Positions 32,801 through 47,800 of a stretch of 64,000 nucleotides of DNA are shown in pieces. Each line of letters opens with the position of its first letter. Position 1 is the first letter of the stretch. The notes under the pieces are model-generated. The model searched no databases. It was not told the origin of the DNA and saw only the letters and a program-made list of their open reading frames with translations. The translations under genes were made by a program, and so were the position numbers. This DNA comes from Nipponacmea schrenckii (taxonomy: Eukaryota > Mollusca > Gastropoda > Lottiidae), in contig CM060202.1 of the NCBI GenBank assembly GCA_030562195.1, forward strand, positions 12,524,001-12,588,000. Direction: 5' to 3'.

Positions 32801-35800
32801 CTGTCTTATATTTCTAAAAAAATAGCATGCAATGTCAATATGATTTATCAGTCAGCCATATAAGTATGCCTGAGCATTTATGAGTTAGTTAAAATTAGAA
32901 TTCTTTCATTATAAGTACGAAGACCTGCCATGGCTTACCAATACACTGTTTACCATCGCCATATAGTTGATATCCTGATACAGTACATTTACATTCATAG
33001 GATCCAACTGAATTAATACACTGATCTGTACATCGTCCATTATCGGTTTCACACTCATCTATATCTGTCAAAATATAATATGATGATGTTGGATTTCAGT
33101 GAAGGAAGCATTCCGACATATGAGGCATACCAACATAAAAAAAAAGGTTGAAGAACCAACAGTGACGAGTGATGAAATATGATTTGGTAGATGATTGGGG
33201 ATTAAATCACTGTTTCTTTACATGGACAACGTATTAAAGGTACCCGTACCTTCACAAGTTCTATTGTCTGTAGTTATTTTGTAGCCTCTATGGCACCCAC
33301 ATCGATAGCCTCCTCTTATATTAACACAACGATGTTCACATCTATGATTAACACTTAAACATTCGTTAACATCTGAAAGGCAAACATAGTAGAAAACATT
33401 TTGACTTACTTTCCAGAGATGTGTGAAAAACAGTCTCTCTAAGTATATAACAAGAGTAAAATTATAACTCTGACGTAATACAATCTTCAGCAACGTCACA
33501 ATTAACAAATTACAAATTAATCATGTGACTTGGAGGCTCTACAAAAGCCATTTAGGTATTAACAGATAGGTGCCCCTTGAAAATATATTTCGAACCAGAA
33601 AAACCCGATATATTCTGTGTAGGTGTTTGTTAACCTTAATTCATCAAATATGTCTTATAATTAACCAATACCCACCGTTACAGCTTCTATTATTGGATGC
33701 CAGCTCAAACTCTGGTCTACATGTACAAGAGAAAGATCCTGGCGTGTTAAAACACATCTGTTCACATCCACCATTACCTGTCTTGCATTCATCTACATCT
33801 AAAAATATACATAAGAAATAAAGTAGATTATCAGTGGAAATTGCTTTTTTCCTGCTCTTGTTTAATTATCATAGACCTCAATTTCCAAACCAATCCTAAA
33901 AGACCCTCTGATACACATTGCTTTTCTGATGGATAGTCCGTAAGGTCAAAGTAGAAATGCAAAGTACATAAATTAAACTGTAGATTCTCTATAAAGATAA
34001 CATTGGATATAGTGAGAACTTACCAATACATGTCTTCCTGTCCACTTCAAGTTGAAATCCAACTCTACAAGTACAATAAGCACTGCCAGCAGTATTAACA
34101 CATCTATGTGAACAGTCATAGTTATTTATAGCACATTCATCTATATCTAAAAAGGGAAACGTGAACCGATAATGCTCTGTTTTTAGAATAAAGCTTTTGC
34201 ACAACTGAATCTTTAGCATAATCATAAGCATCTTGCATTTTAAGTTCAGATCACTTCATTCTAGTGTTTGATAATACAGACGTCCTCATCAGTTGGTTCA
34301 CATCGAAATCAATCAAATACATGAAGCTATATGGATGGATGTTATTTTCTGATGTTCACCTTTTTTTTTTAAAATCATAAATACATGGTATAAAATTATC
34401 CCAACAGCAATTCAGTTTGAGATCCACTACATCGATTCTGAAGTTTCTCGTGAAAAAGGTACAAATTTATCTTGTACCTTGACATTTAAGATCTCTACTT
34501 GGATCTCCATTATAACCATCTCTACAAACACACTCTACTTTAGACGTAGATCCTACTTCATTAGTCACAGCATGTTGTGGACATCGTCTACAGTCTTTAT
34601 CTCTCACCCCGCGATAGAAACCAATGGAGCAGGCTGAAACACAACAAAACCCAAAGGATGAATGCTTACAAATTGTGCAAGAAACGGTTATTAAACTATG
34701 ATAATACATACATAATACATCGGGATATAATACTTACGTATACATTTAGATCCAGATCTCCTATAGCCAGGATGACAGGAACATCTATAAGTACCGGGTA
34801 AATTAATACATAACTGTTCACATACTTTTGTGTCATTTAGTTCACATTCATTGATATCTGAAACATAAAAAACGTCATTGTGATATGGAGTAGTGTGGAA
34901 GTTATTGCGGTTATTGAACATACTAAATCCATGTTCACCTGTTCAAAACTCAAACTCGCCTTTGCTCGATGAGATTCCCTCATCCCTGTTTGACCTCTAT
35001 ACTATAAATTGCTTACTTGCATGGTTGTCTTCTTGGTATTTAGGGTACATTGATTGCATATTGCCTGTGACAGGATCTCGGTGGTAATAAGTGGATGATT
35101 ATAGTGCGTCTCTTTACTGTAGATAAGTTAATCATATAAATATATTTAATATAATAGATATTACAATGGCTGTTACCTCGACATTTTAAACCATTTTCAC
35201 TTGCCATATATCCATTTTTATTACATTCACATTTAAAGGATCCAATTGTATTCTTGCAACTCTCACCACACGGGTTGTTTCCCTCCATACATTCGTTGAT
35301 ATCTGGAAATAGAGGTTGTTGATAATGATATTCATTTCAAATAACTTTTTGTTATACGCAGATTAGTTTTAAAAATTTCTTTGAAGTTTTGTCTATTTGG
35401 AATTTTCAGTTCATACAATCATCTGGCAATCTGTCGCTGACAGTGCTTCGATCTTTATTCGGATTCAGAATTGGTTGTGATTTGTTGTATACCTAAACCG
35501 CAATATTTCCACTGAGCTTTCAATGGTTTAAATCTTGTAAAACTTCAATATGGTCTTATAATGTGCCACAACCTGAACCCATTGAGCAAAAATACTTGTA
35601 TCTAAATGACGATTTTGAAAGCGAAAAGAATCGACTTCATATTAATTTTGCGCCTGTTTTTATAATATGATGCCTCTTTCCAAAATTAAAGATCTTAATT
35701 TTGAAATTAGTTGTGAAAGTCATTATTTAGACCGTTGTAGAGTCTGGTTTCTTAAATATTCCATACTAGACTTTTTGAACCAGGAATAATGTACTAAATC

Positions 35801-38800
35801 CTTACTTTATATTTGACCATCTTTCATCCCCAATCGACTAGTTATTTGGTAACTCAAAATATATGATATAGATCCTAAATATATAGTAAGCATTGTAGAT
35901 TCATTTTCAATGTTTGATTCTGAATGCGAAGCTGACACGTTATTGATAGTAGGGGAAAACACCAGATTGCACATATCGAGAATCATACCTCCCTTCCTAA
36001 AATATGGTTTTTTTTTTAAAGTTTACCTATACAAGCAGTGTTATCCCAGGAGAGTTTAAATCCAGGACCATCACAATTACACAGGTAAGACCCTGGTATG
36101 TTGGTACAGGACTGGCTACATGGTGGTTCCTCTCGTTCACACTCATTTATATCTGAAGCACAATCATTCTGATTAATTATAATAGTCTGAATATGGTCAC
36201 CTAATTAACAGTTGGAGCCAGATGCTCATCACAGTTTCTGTTTGTGCTTGATATACATTCCAATGGTACATACTCATCTTACAACATGCCAAAACGATGG
36301 ATTTTATATCTAATATTTTAAATAACATGGAAGGAATTTATAGAAATTTCATCAAATAACATAAAACAAATCTAATGCATAGTTTAAAGCAATCTTTTCC
36401 CACCTTCACACGTGTCACCCCTTTCATTATAGTGATATCCTTCTTGACAAGTACAGGTATAGCTACCATTCAAATTTAAACAATCATGTGGACATTTAGT
36501 TGATGGTAATAGACATTCATCAATATCTGTAATAAAATAATGGCAAGTGTATTCGACTATTGAAGCTATACTCCAGAAAGCCGATGTGAATACACATTTC
36601 AGATGAACAGATTGAGAATTCACCATACTGATGGTGTTGAAATTTGTTGCTTTACTTGGATGAAATGTTTGCTTCAGCAAGTCGGCATGCATTTTTTAGC
36701 AATCACATAATAAAGAAGAAGCACTTTACCATTGCAGGAATGTTTATCTGCATCTAGAGTATAGCCATTATCACAAGAACATCTATATGATCCCTGAATA
36801 TTTTCACAATTTTGATTACATTTACCATTTTCATGTTGACATTCATTTATATCTGAAAATAATGAAATTCTTCAAGAAACATTTGAATTTTTGGTGCATA
36901 AAGCTGTTCACATGCCATTCTTTAAACTATTAGCCTATCCTATAGCTTCCATACTATTTTGTAAAAATCAGAGTATTACGAAGCTGGAGGGGTAGGACAA
37001 GTTCTTTAAAAAACAATAAGGTAACATTCAGTTCATCAACAAGTCAATTCCGATACATTAATGGAGTTAGATCAGTAATTAATAATTAAATTTTGTCCCA
37101 AAATAATATTGACAATCTTACCTTGACAAACTTTCTTTGCATCAAGCCACTTGAATCCTGTCGGACAGATACAATGAGCACTTCCAATTGTGTTAACACA
37201 TTGGTACTGACATGTTATAAGTCCCCTTGCACACTCATCTATATCTATATTTATAAGTAAATACATGTAATCCAGGTAAAGAGGTTGTCTAAAGTTTGTA
37301 TATGTATTATTGTGTACGGATAATAGCGGTAAGACTCGTGTTCAGAGGCATGACCACAGACCAGTTGGCAGAAAAGATGCATTCTACATGTCCATATTTC
37401 AAGTTTTCAAGTTTTCAAGATCCTAAATTGTGTGAAGCACCTGTCCTACAGGGTTTGTGTTTAATTTTCCCTGAATATGAATGAATACTCACCCATGCAA
37501 GGCACGAGGAGTGATGGCTCTCCTACAAATCCTTGTTTGCAGACACAGTCTTCTTCAGATAATGGCATCAACACATTTGGTTTGGTTTGAGCGTTTTCTG
37601 GACATTTGACACATGTTTTTTTTTCTGTATTATATATTTCGTCATCTCTACAAGCTACAAAATTTTGAGTACAATTACCATATTTAATTGTTAAGGTCTA
37701 GGATTTGAACACTGAATTGACTATTTGTACATATATTTTAGTTGACAAACTTTCCTTGGTTATGAATGAGATTGGAGTGATTGTTTCTTTAGGGTCGTGG
37801 GTTGGTAGATTGTGTGAGGTCATGGATAGGTAGATTGTCTGAGATCATGGATAAGTAGATTGTCTGAGGTCATGGATTGGAATATTGTTTGGGTTCTGGG
37901 GTGGTGGATTGTCTGAGGTCATGGATTGGAGTATTGTTTGGGTCGTGGGTTGGTAGATTGTCTGAGGTCATAGATAGGTATATTGTGGTTAGTCATGGAT
38001 AGACATATTTTTCTGAGGTCATAGATAGGTATATTGTGTTAGGTAATGGATAGACATATTTTCAGAGGTCATGAATAGGTATATTATACAAGGTCATGGA
38101 TTGAAAGATTGTCTGAGGTCATGCATTGGTCATGGATAGGAAGATTGTCTGACGTCATGGATAGGTATATTGTCTGAGGTCTAGGATAGGTAGATTGTCT
38201 GAGGTCATGGATTAGTAGATTTACTAAGGTCATGAATACGTAGATTTTATGAGGTCATGCACAGGTAGATCGTCTGAGGTCATTAATTTCACGCCTGTTT
38301 AGATGTCAAACTAATTCTGTTAACAGATCTTACCTTTGCAAGATAGCCCATCTCCTGCCAAAACTTCGCCTAAATTTGGACAGGAGCATTTGAATGATCC
38401 TGGTATATTGGTACATGTTCCTTGACAACCTCCATTACCATTCGTGCATTCGTCAATATCTGGAATAAGCAGCGATTTTAGAATATCAACATAACGACGT
38501 CATTTAACGATGTCATCTATCGTCAACATTGCGATGTCAATAAACGCCAACATAGCGACGCAAGTTAAAATCACTATGGCAATGTCAAATAAAGTAAACT
38601 ATAAAACGTTAGCTAAGATCAACATAACGACATCAACTAAAGTCAACATAGCGATGTCCATAATGTCCACGAGGCGAAGTCAGCTAACGTCAACATTGTC
38701 ATGCATTGAGGCGTCAAATAATGTTTACTTGACGTTGTTGACTAACTTCTGAATGGTAACGTCAACTAAGTGAACAAGACGCCAATTATGGCAGGGATTT

Positions 38801-41800
38801 TGTGCCAAAAGTACATGATGGTCGAAAAAGTATAAAACTAAAATCCTTATCTCCTTTTCACCAAATTCATAGGACAAAATACAAATATTTGAAGATAAAA
38901 TCGATTTCCCAAGTCTTTTTTTCGTTTTTCACATTAATATTCCGTTTCAGATTATATATTTTGTCTTTTTGTACAAAACAGTTAGAAAAAAATAGATTTT
39001 AGCTTATCATACTTTCGTTTTCGATTCTGGAAAATGTACATTCTTGATATAAATTCCCTTAGAATCTCCACGGACATTTTAAACAAAATCTTGTGAACAT
39101 AGAAAATAAACAAAACGAAAGTAGTAGACTTTTGGAAAATCGATTTGATCTTCAAATATTTGTATTTTGTCCTATGAATTTGGTGAAAAGGAGATTAGGA
39201 TTTTAGAATTATACTTTTTCGCACAAAATCCCTGCCATAGTCAATTAACGTCGAATTATAATGTCAAGGGTTAAATGCAATAAATTCCTATCTTGTTACA
39301 GAAATTTCCAGGATACACAATAGCCAGTTTAAATTATGTATTTACCAATGCAATGTAAACCATTAGAAGCTAGCGTATAGCCGGATTTAGAACAATTACA
39401 ATAGTAGGACCCTTCTGTATTTATACAATCATCTTCACATCCACCATTATCCACCTTACATTCATTCAAATCTATAATTAGATAAATAAACTAAAAAAGA
39501 CGTAATCCCTCAGGTTCCATATCGCCACTGTACTGACTGTATTCCCCTCATTGCATTCCAAATGACCTTTCCGTCTTCAACAACCAAGAAGCTAGCACAA
39601 ACATTCTGTAAATTTAACTCATTTTACTGAGTAAGCAGTAAATTAAGCACACATATGATCAAGTTCCCTTTATGTATTTCAAAGACTTTCTTTCTCTATA
39701 ACATGTGAGCAGAACAACCTCTCTTGTCCTAAATCACCATGCATAAATAATGCTGTTCCTTAAAATAGAGTTGGAGAGCACTAGTAGAAGTTTTACTGTT
39801 GGATACCCAATTTACGGTCCAAGAAAGGTTATTTCATGCCCATTTCACCATTTCATGATTGCAACCATACCCACGTGAGTTAAAATAGGAGAGCTCCAAA
39901 AAAGCTGGAGAACAAGTTTCATGCTCTACCTTGACAGAATCTATCTAATTCTGCTGGTTTAAATCCTTGGTTACATATACATCTATAGCTACCAACAGAG
40001 TTGATACAGTCACCATGTAGACACACTTTACCATTGTATCTCTGACATTCATTTACATCTGTAATGTATTGATAGATTATGATACCCATTACAGTGGTTT
40101 AAAGGTAACAATGGATATTAATATAAGAATATTACAGTGCCTAGATGTATATCCGAAACGTTATATTGGTATATAGAATTCTAGGTTGTTAGTTAACCCT
40201 AACCCTGATCTGCGTTATCATAATCAAGATAGACTGGAAGCAGGGCGATACATGACTTATAGTCATACTTTCGGACACAGGTGCAGTATGGCTGAGGGTA
40301 TATAAAATTTTAATTGTTTGTTTCTGTTATCAAATCTGAAGATTAATCATCCAGTCCAGTGTTATCATGTCTTACCCACACAGGTAAGATTATCGGAATG
40401 AAGTTTCCAGCCTCTTTTTTCACACCGACATCTGTAAGAACCTCTCGTATTCTCACAAACATCATCGCATTTACCATTCTTCTTCTTACATTCATCTACA
40501 TCTACAATATTATAAAGATAACATTACTTCTGCTATGGCAAATGTTGACTGCATGTAGTATAGTGTTATTGTGACACCGGAAATGGTTATTACAAAAGGC
40601 TGCTTAAAATAATTTAAGGATTCAATTCAAATGAAAGGTATTCGGTCTTCCCTCGTGCTCCTTAATCAGCTCCAACCATGGTTCCAACAAATATAGACCA
40701 TTATCCAGCTTACCTTGGCAGAAATATGGCTTGCTGCTGGATCTATATCCTTTTATTTTACAATTACATTTGAAGTTTCCAGGTCTATTAATACAGGGTC
40801 CTGGACACACGTTCTTACTGGTTTCACACTCGTCTATATCTAAAACACAATAAATATCAATCGTAGTTTTTGGATGGGCAAAATAATAGTTTTATTGTTT
40901 TCATATCCATAGATGTTCCATAGAACCCCCTTAATGTATCATTCAACGGGGCTTAAATAATGCAGTAACAATTTGAGCTGAATCTGTCAGGTGAATGAAT
41001 ATTTTATTATATCATAACTGCGGTCTTCGTCTTTCTATCCTTATTGGAATTCAAAATGTTATCGTTCAGAATACCGAGTATTGGACTTAGATAAAAGAAT
41101 AGGCTATGAATTTGACTGCACATACAAAATAAACCCTTTGCATAACCCAGTCAGAAATGTATTCATATATATGGTAACCTGGATTTGAACCAGATGGATT
41201 TTTAAAATTGGGGCGGTACGAATAAAAGGCGATTTATAGAATAATCAAACAAATAGTCTTCATTGTCTTGTGTTGTTGGGCTGTCCCTTCACCCACAGTA
41301 GGTCCAATTGCTTTAAAAGCTTTACAAGTACCATAGGGTTTGGACCAGAACTCTTGGCGATGTTCTACTAAGTTTTCTGATCAACATGCTTAGATTGCTA
41401 ACATAATGTGATCGTATTTAAAGATTTACTACGAAAGTAGTGAAATCTCAACGAACAAAATGTTTCCATGAAAGACCGAAATATGATGTGATTACTATGA
41501 ACTTAAACCTTAAAAGTGAGCTCTCTATCCTGTGCACGAATTTCTTAGTCATAATGCAAATATATGGTACCTATTTACAGCGAATTCTGTCGATTTTGCA
41601 AACAAGAGCTGACATCTTGAGTACAGCAAACGGACGAAATAGTAAATTTGAAAGCTAATATTGACCGGATTTTCCAGTATCTTAATGTAGCTTGCAGATA
41701 CTGGGTGTACCGGTCTATAGCTTATCTTGATAAACAAGCGTAACATTAATAGGGGTCAGCAGAAATAACGAATGTCAGGGCATGAACTTCATTAGTAGGC

Positions 41801-44800
41801 TATCTATGAGGGATTTTGTCCACTTATTCATCAAGAACAAGCGGACATGCAATGAATATAATATTGTATGGGATAATATACGATTTAATTCATTATGAAA
41901 GGCACTCGATTCATCACATTATAATATGAGACAATACAAATCAAAAATTATTTTACAATAGAACGACTGAATAATCCGGTCACAATGGACTTCTGAAATA
42001 AACCTGAATATTGAGAAAAAATTTGAGCAAAATATATATTGACCCTCTTTCCAGAAAATAAAGCCCGAGTTCTACCTTAAATTTAAATACCCAATACCAA
42101 AATGAATATATTTGTATTTCAAATGACTTGACAATCATTTTCTATCGGATATAGGAAGACGATATCATCAGTGGTCTGCATACATCTAAAGTCCGATATA
42201 CACATTACCACAAACCAACGTTTCACTTGAATAAAAATTAAAAGCCCCGAGCTGTACACCAAACTAATGATAATAAAATCACGAAAATATTGACAAAAAT
42301 ATTAATATCTGGATTCTGGTTATTTATATTGCCCCATGGATAGGTGGTCATCAAAACAAATATCGGGGGCCAGTAACAGTCAGTAACAGCACTCATCATG
42401 AAATTTGTTTAAAATATATTACACAATATGAAAGCTCAGATAATAAGGGGAGAAAACTCCAGTAATTAATGTAACAATCCTATAAAAATTCAACTAGTAT
42501 AATTGTTATTAAAAAATAAACTAATCAAGTGATAACATGCAGAAACAAATATTTACATATTGCGAAGCAGTCGACATCTACATTTGAAATCTGCATAGTT
42601 TAGATGCTTCCTGACACGAAAGATCGGGATTAAAAATTGATTTATCAATAACATCTCATTGCAACCCAATCACCTTGCAAACAGCAGTTTTAATTCATAA
42701 CAAAACCCTAACTAATCCTAAAAGCACAGGCTTTAATAAATATTTCTCAATTAGACAAAGCTTAAATAAACTTGTTTTTGTCCATCAAATCGAAATACTA
42801 TACTTTATTCATCCATAGTATTTATAAAATATTCCAATTGTATGAGATGAAATTGTTTTGGAACAAAAAGGGTTCTGCACATTCTTCACAATAACTAACA
42901 AGTACAAATTTCAAAACTAGAAAAAAATATAAAGAAGAATATGGCAGCAGTCTAACATATCACAAGCATGCATAATTAAAAATGGAATTAATAAAAAAAA
43001 CATAATTATTTACAAAAAAAAAACCTTATTTATCGTCATCTTTTAAGATTCTGGTCACCGTTTCACAAAAATTTTTAAGATCACTTGACAAAATAAGTAC
43101 AAATTTACAAGTTTTCATCAGAATACATTTTATGAAACGGTGGTCAGGTATCTTAAGACTAAAATTATTTCTAAAAAATGAAAAGCCTTAAAAGAAACCT
43201 TCAAAAGATAGCTTCGTTGTTGTTAAGGTTGAAACAATTTGCTGCCCACATGATTATAGAATTATGAACGGAGCAAAAATAACAGGTTATATCTGAAAAA
43301 CTGGTTTTCTAATAAAATATTTCATACGAGCAACTATTTAAGTTTTTGAATTCATGTTTATTACTCTAAAAATAAATTTTTCTATTTATGTTTTATTTAC
43401 TTATAAAAAAATTGGTTTTAGTCAGGTGCAGAATTCCCATGGGAAGTCAAGTCAGTGGGTGCATACAGTTAAAGGGCCTCATTATAATTGTAATAACTTT
43501 CTCAACAAAAAAAAATGAATAATATAGTATAACAACATTTCGACATAAAACCGGTTTCCGAGATTAGTGTCAACTAAAATATTTGAGACGGATAATCGCA
43601 AGGAGTCGCTTTTAAACCTTGAATATTAATGTTATTGATACATAGCCTAATGCAGTTCGTTGAATTGGTTGACCCGCATTTAGAAAACTATGTCACAGTT
43701 GTTCATTATGAAGTCATGCCTTATCCCTTGCTGAATTTATTTTGTTATTGAAAAAAAAGGGGCTAAATCATATTATGTGGTATCTAATATGGCTTGAGAA
43801 CCCACATGTCAACAGTCTAGAATAATGGCATTTTATTTTATAATAGAAAGCTTTTGCTGATTATAGGTTAACTTCAATAGATTTTCTCCAGATGTTGTCC
43901 GTGTCATAACCCAGAGAAAAGCCCTGCTGTTATGAAAATATCGATCATAAAAGTCAATAAATGCCAAGTAGATATTAATTTCCATAAACGGACCGATTTT
44001 AAAATACAAATCATGGAAATTAATTAATCTAAGTGGATTTCCGAAAATTTTCAAATCCGTGTAAGTTTTAATCAATAGCATGTATTGTTCTCTCATACAA
44101 ATCAACACGTGTTTCCTTATCGACAATCTGTTGGTATGTACCAGATGAAACCAGAGAGAACAAAATGCTCAAGAACTTTTATTTAGGACAAGTAGATAAG
44201 ACTCTATAGTTGAATTATGTAACCTAAAGAAAGCATAAAATGCATTCTAGTCTTTCTCATCTTGCAATATCGACATGCACTGTGTTTTCAGTTTTCGACA
44301 AGAATCTTAGCCCATTGTGCGCTCTAAAAGATCAATGTATTGTAAAAGGGTTAATAAATTTTTCATTAAAGTGTTAAATGCCCAATGTTCAATAACGAAC
44401 TATACAAACTTAAAAGAAAACCGTTAGTCCTTTTAAACAAACTGATTCGAGATACATTCCAGGGATTGAAATAAAACATGTACATATAAAGATGCTAAGA
44501 GATAAAAAGTAACAAAAAGTGAACCCTTACTAGGTTAAGATTTTAGGGATGCATCTTCAACAATCAATAATTGCATAAAATATCTTTACCAAAATTTCGC
44601 TTGCTGAAATAGTATAATATCTAAATCTTAAAATGCTTCTTTTGTTTTCGATGTCGTTGAAGGTCTTTTGGCCAAGCAAAATTCAAACCACAAACGTCGC
44701 AGACAAACGGCTTCTCTGAGGCGTGTTTGGTTGTGCGATGGTATTTTAGATCATCACCCCTAAAGAAGGAAGCATCACAAAGACCACATTTATATGGCCG

Positions 44801-47800
44801 CTCACCAGTATGGTAACGAAGATGACGATCTCGATTTGGTTTAGCAGTAAAAACCTTCCCACAAAATTCGCAGAGAAATCGGCGATGAAGTATGGCACTA
44901 TGGGTTTCAAATTGGTTAAAATCTGTAAAAACTTTGCTGCATTCAATACATTGGAAGGAAGAATGACATTTAAAGAGCAAACTTGGTGTAAATACTCGTT
45001 CAAACCCTGGTGGTCTTATCTGAACCTTCTCTAATACCATCATATCTCGGTTGTCAGAAGCATCGCCCCCTTCATTGGTATGCCCAGAGATAATGCTAGG
45101 GTCTTCTGAACCATTCTCATATGATCCAGGTTCTAGTTTAATTGAAGGGTTTCTGTCTGGCAGGCTGCCATTATTCACACCAGGATTACTGTCGTCGGCA
45201 CTTGCATAGGTTTTCATTGATTCCTCGAGTGAGAAATCTTGAGGAAACGGTGCAAGAATCATGCTGGCAAAGGCGTCGGGAGTCTTGGTTGATGGGCTGT
45301 GTTTTTCTGTTGAGCTGAGGGCAGATTTTAGTGAAAGTGGACTGAATCTGCCCATAGGACTTTTCGAACTCTTAGTTCGTCCTTGAGATCGGTTCTTCAT
45401 TGGTATGATGCTAGGAGGTTTCTGTAAGGTTATGTAGGAGTTCTTGAGGATGTTGAGGTCACTTTCTGGCTCATCTGGTTCTGGTGGTGGATGCTCGGTT
45501 CTTTGTTCAGCTTCCTCTATTGAATCCTGCCTTGATGTTGATAATGAATCATTTACCGTATCATCATATGGGCTATCGTCCATCATCTGGTCGACGGATT
45601 CATGAGTGCTAACAATATGTTCTTCCAAGCTGTCAAGAGTTGGGAATCCAGTTTGACATTCATTACAATAATAGTCACTAGATTCATCTTCTTCAGCTCG
45701 ATTATGGGTAGCCATATGATCCTTAAGACTTGATGGATACATAAAACTTTTGGAGCAAATAGTACATGTATTGTTTTTGAATTGAGCATGAGAGTGTTCA
45801 TGTCTAACAAACTGGTCGTATGTTTGCTGACATGATCCACAGAAACAGCACTCATAAGATTTGAAAGATTCGTCAACTCTATGAATCTTTAGATGTTCAG
45901 AATATTTAAATGGATCATCATAGGTGTTGTTACAGGGTTTGCAGCTATATTTCTTGTCTTCGTGGGTCAGCTGGTGTTTTATGTGCATCAATCCATTGAC
46001 TCCTATAAAGTCACACGTCTCACATCTGTAGTTTTTGAACTCTGGGTGAGTTTTCTTATGTTCTGTGAACTTTTCTGAGCTGCTGAAACCCTCTCCACAT
46101 CTTGGACAAACATGCTGAAGCTTCATGTTATGTTCTTTAGCCATATGGTTCCTTACACATGACCTATCAGTGTAGCCTTTCTTACAGATGTTACATCTGA
46201 ATGGTTTCTTGAAAGAGTGTCTCAGCTCATGCCCCTTGAGGTCATCCTTTCTAGTGAATCCTTGGTTGCAGATGGGACATTTGTATGGTTTAACACCAGT
46301 GTGCAAGCGAATATGGCGTTTTAGGTTATTTCTGGCTGTAAAAGCCCTGAAGCAAATTTTGCAGGTAAAAAGGGTATGTACCCTGAGGTTGTGAGATTCA
46401 AAGGCACTAGTATCAGGCAGGACTTGAAAACAGCGTCTACAAACATAACCATCTGGGTGAGTTAAAGCAGCACTCTGAGCATGGATGGTATTAGGAATTC
46501 CTGGACGTGAGACGGTTGGAATAGCTTCAGGCATAACATCAGGTAGAGGCAAGGTTGAAAATGGGGAATCATCATCTGGAATTTGAAAGGCACTTTCATC
46601 ATCATCTTCACACTTGACACCACCTAGTGGGGGAGACATAGATTTATATTCGTCAGGGGAACTTGCTAAGCTTGAATCTAGAGGATTAGATTTGGATTTC
46701 TTGTCATTTAAACTAGAGTTAAGCCTTCCTCTAGTTGCTGCCAAAAATCCAAGTTTCATAAAGTTTTTGTATGAATATGAACTATCGTTGAATGAATTAT
46801 CATCCAAGTCGTCATCAGTGACAGAAAAGTCCCTGGGCCTTGGACTATCGTTGAGTAGTCTTTCTTTGAGCTCACTGGATTTTTTACCACTAACATCATA
46901 AGGATTATAGGTCACTAAACTATCATTTTTATTATTATTTAAAGCCCATAGTGTGCTGCCTCCTGAATCAGTTTGTAATTGTTCATGGACTTTAATAATA
47001 ATGGGATGAGAGTCATTCTCAAAACTTATACACACAATACCATCAACTTCCAGTTTATACTGTGACATAGTTTCTCGACATAATGTCAATATGGACTGCC
47101 GTAACAGCTTGGAGATAAGTTCACGCTCTTCTACCAACATTTTTACACTATATCTTTCATCTCTCAGTACAATACCTGAAAAGATAGAACAAAACAAATT
47201 AACAGAAAAATTATACATGAAATTCACTCTCTGATCTCTCTCTTGAAAGAGAACTGTTTAATGTTACTAGGGAGGAAATAACAGAGACATGGAATAAATA
47301 TTGATGCAAAATTTATAGGTTCAAACACATTCCCACGTTCATTCTCAAAGGGGTGCTCACTATAATTTTCAAGCTGGGCACAATATTTGGTATGATTCAG
47401 ATTTTCATTTTCACAGGACACTGATATGGGGCCAATGCAAGGAAGTATTCCTAAACAACAAAAGAATAATCAGAATCAAAAGTCAAGTAAAAAACAATCG
47501 TTCTATTTGTCTTCTACTTTGATTTAAATATTGAAGCCATTTATTGGAAACTGTGAGTAAATTTACACTAAACATTGCTTTAGATTACATTTCTAGGTAA
47601 TTTAAATCCAATCCAATCATATTCTTGAAAAGAAATTTATGAAGTTTATAATAAGGATGGGAAAAATTGACTCATACAATACATATGATTATGAATATGT
47701 TTCATTAGCATAAAATACAAGCACATGAGTAATATTCTACTGTATGCTATGTTGTCTAGTACAATATTATTGTATTACATCTATTTAGATTACTGATTAT

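Noticed and set aside
37790..38283. Regular repeats that could suggest a CRISPR array
   Set aside because: Units are head to tail without unique spacers, inside an animal intron.
47224..47450. Possible extra upstream exon of the zinc-finger gene
   Set aside because: An acceptor-like TTGTTTAG exists at 47451, but the frame stops at 47224 and no convincing donor was found.
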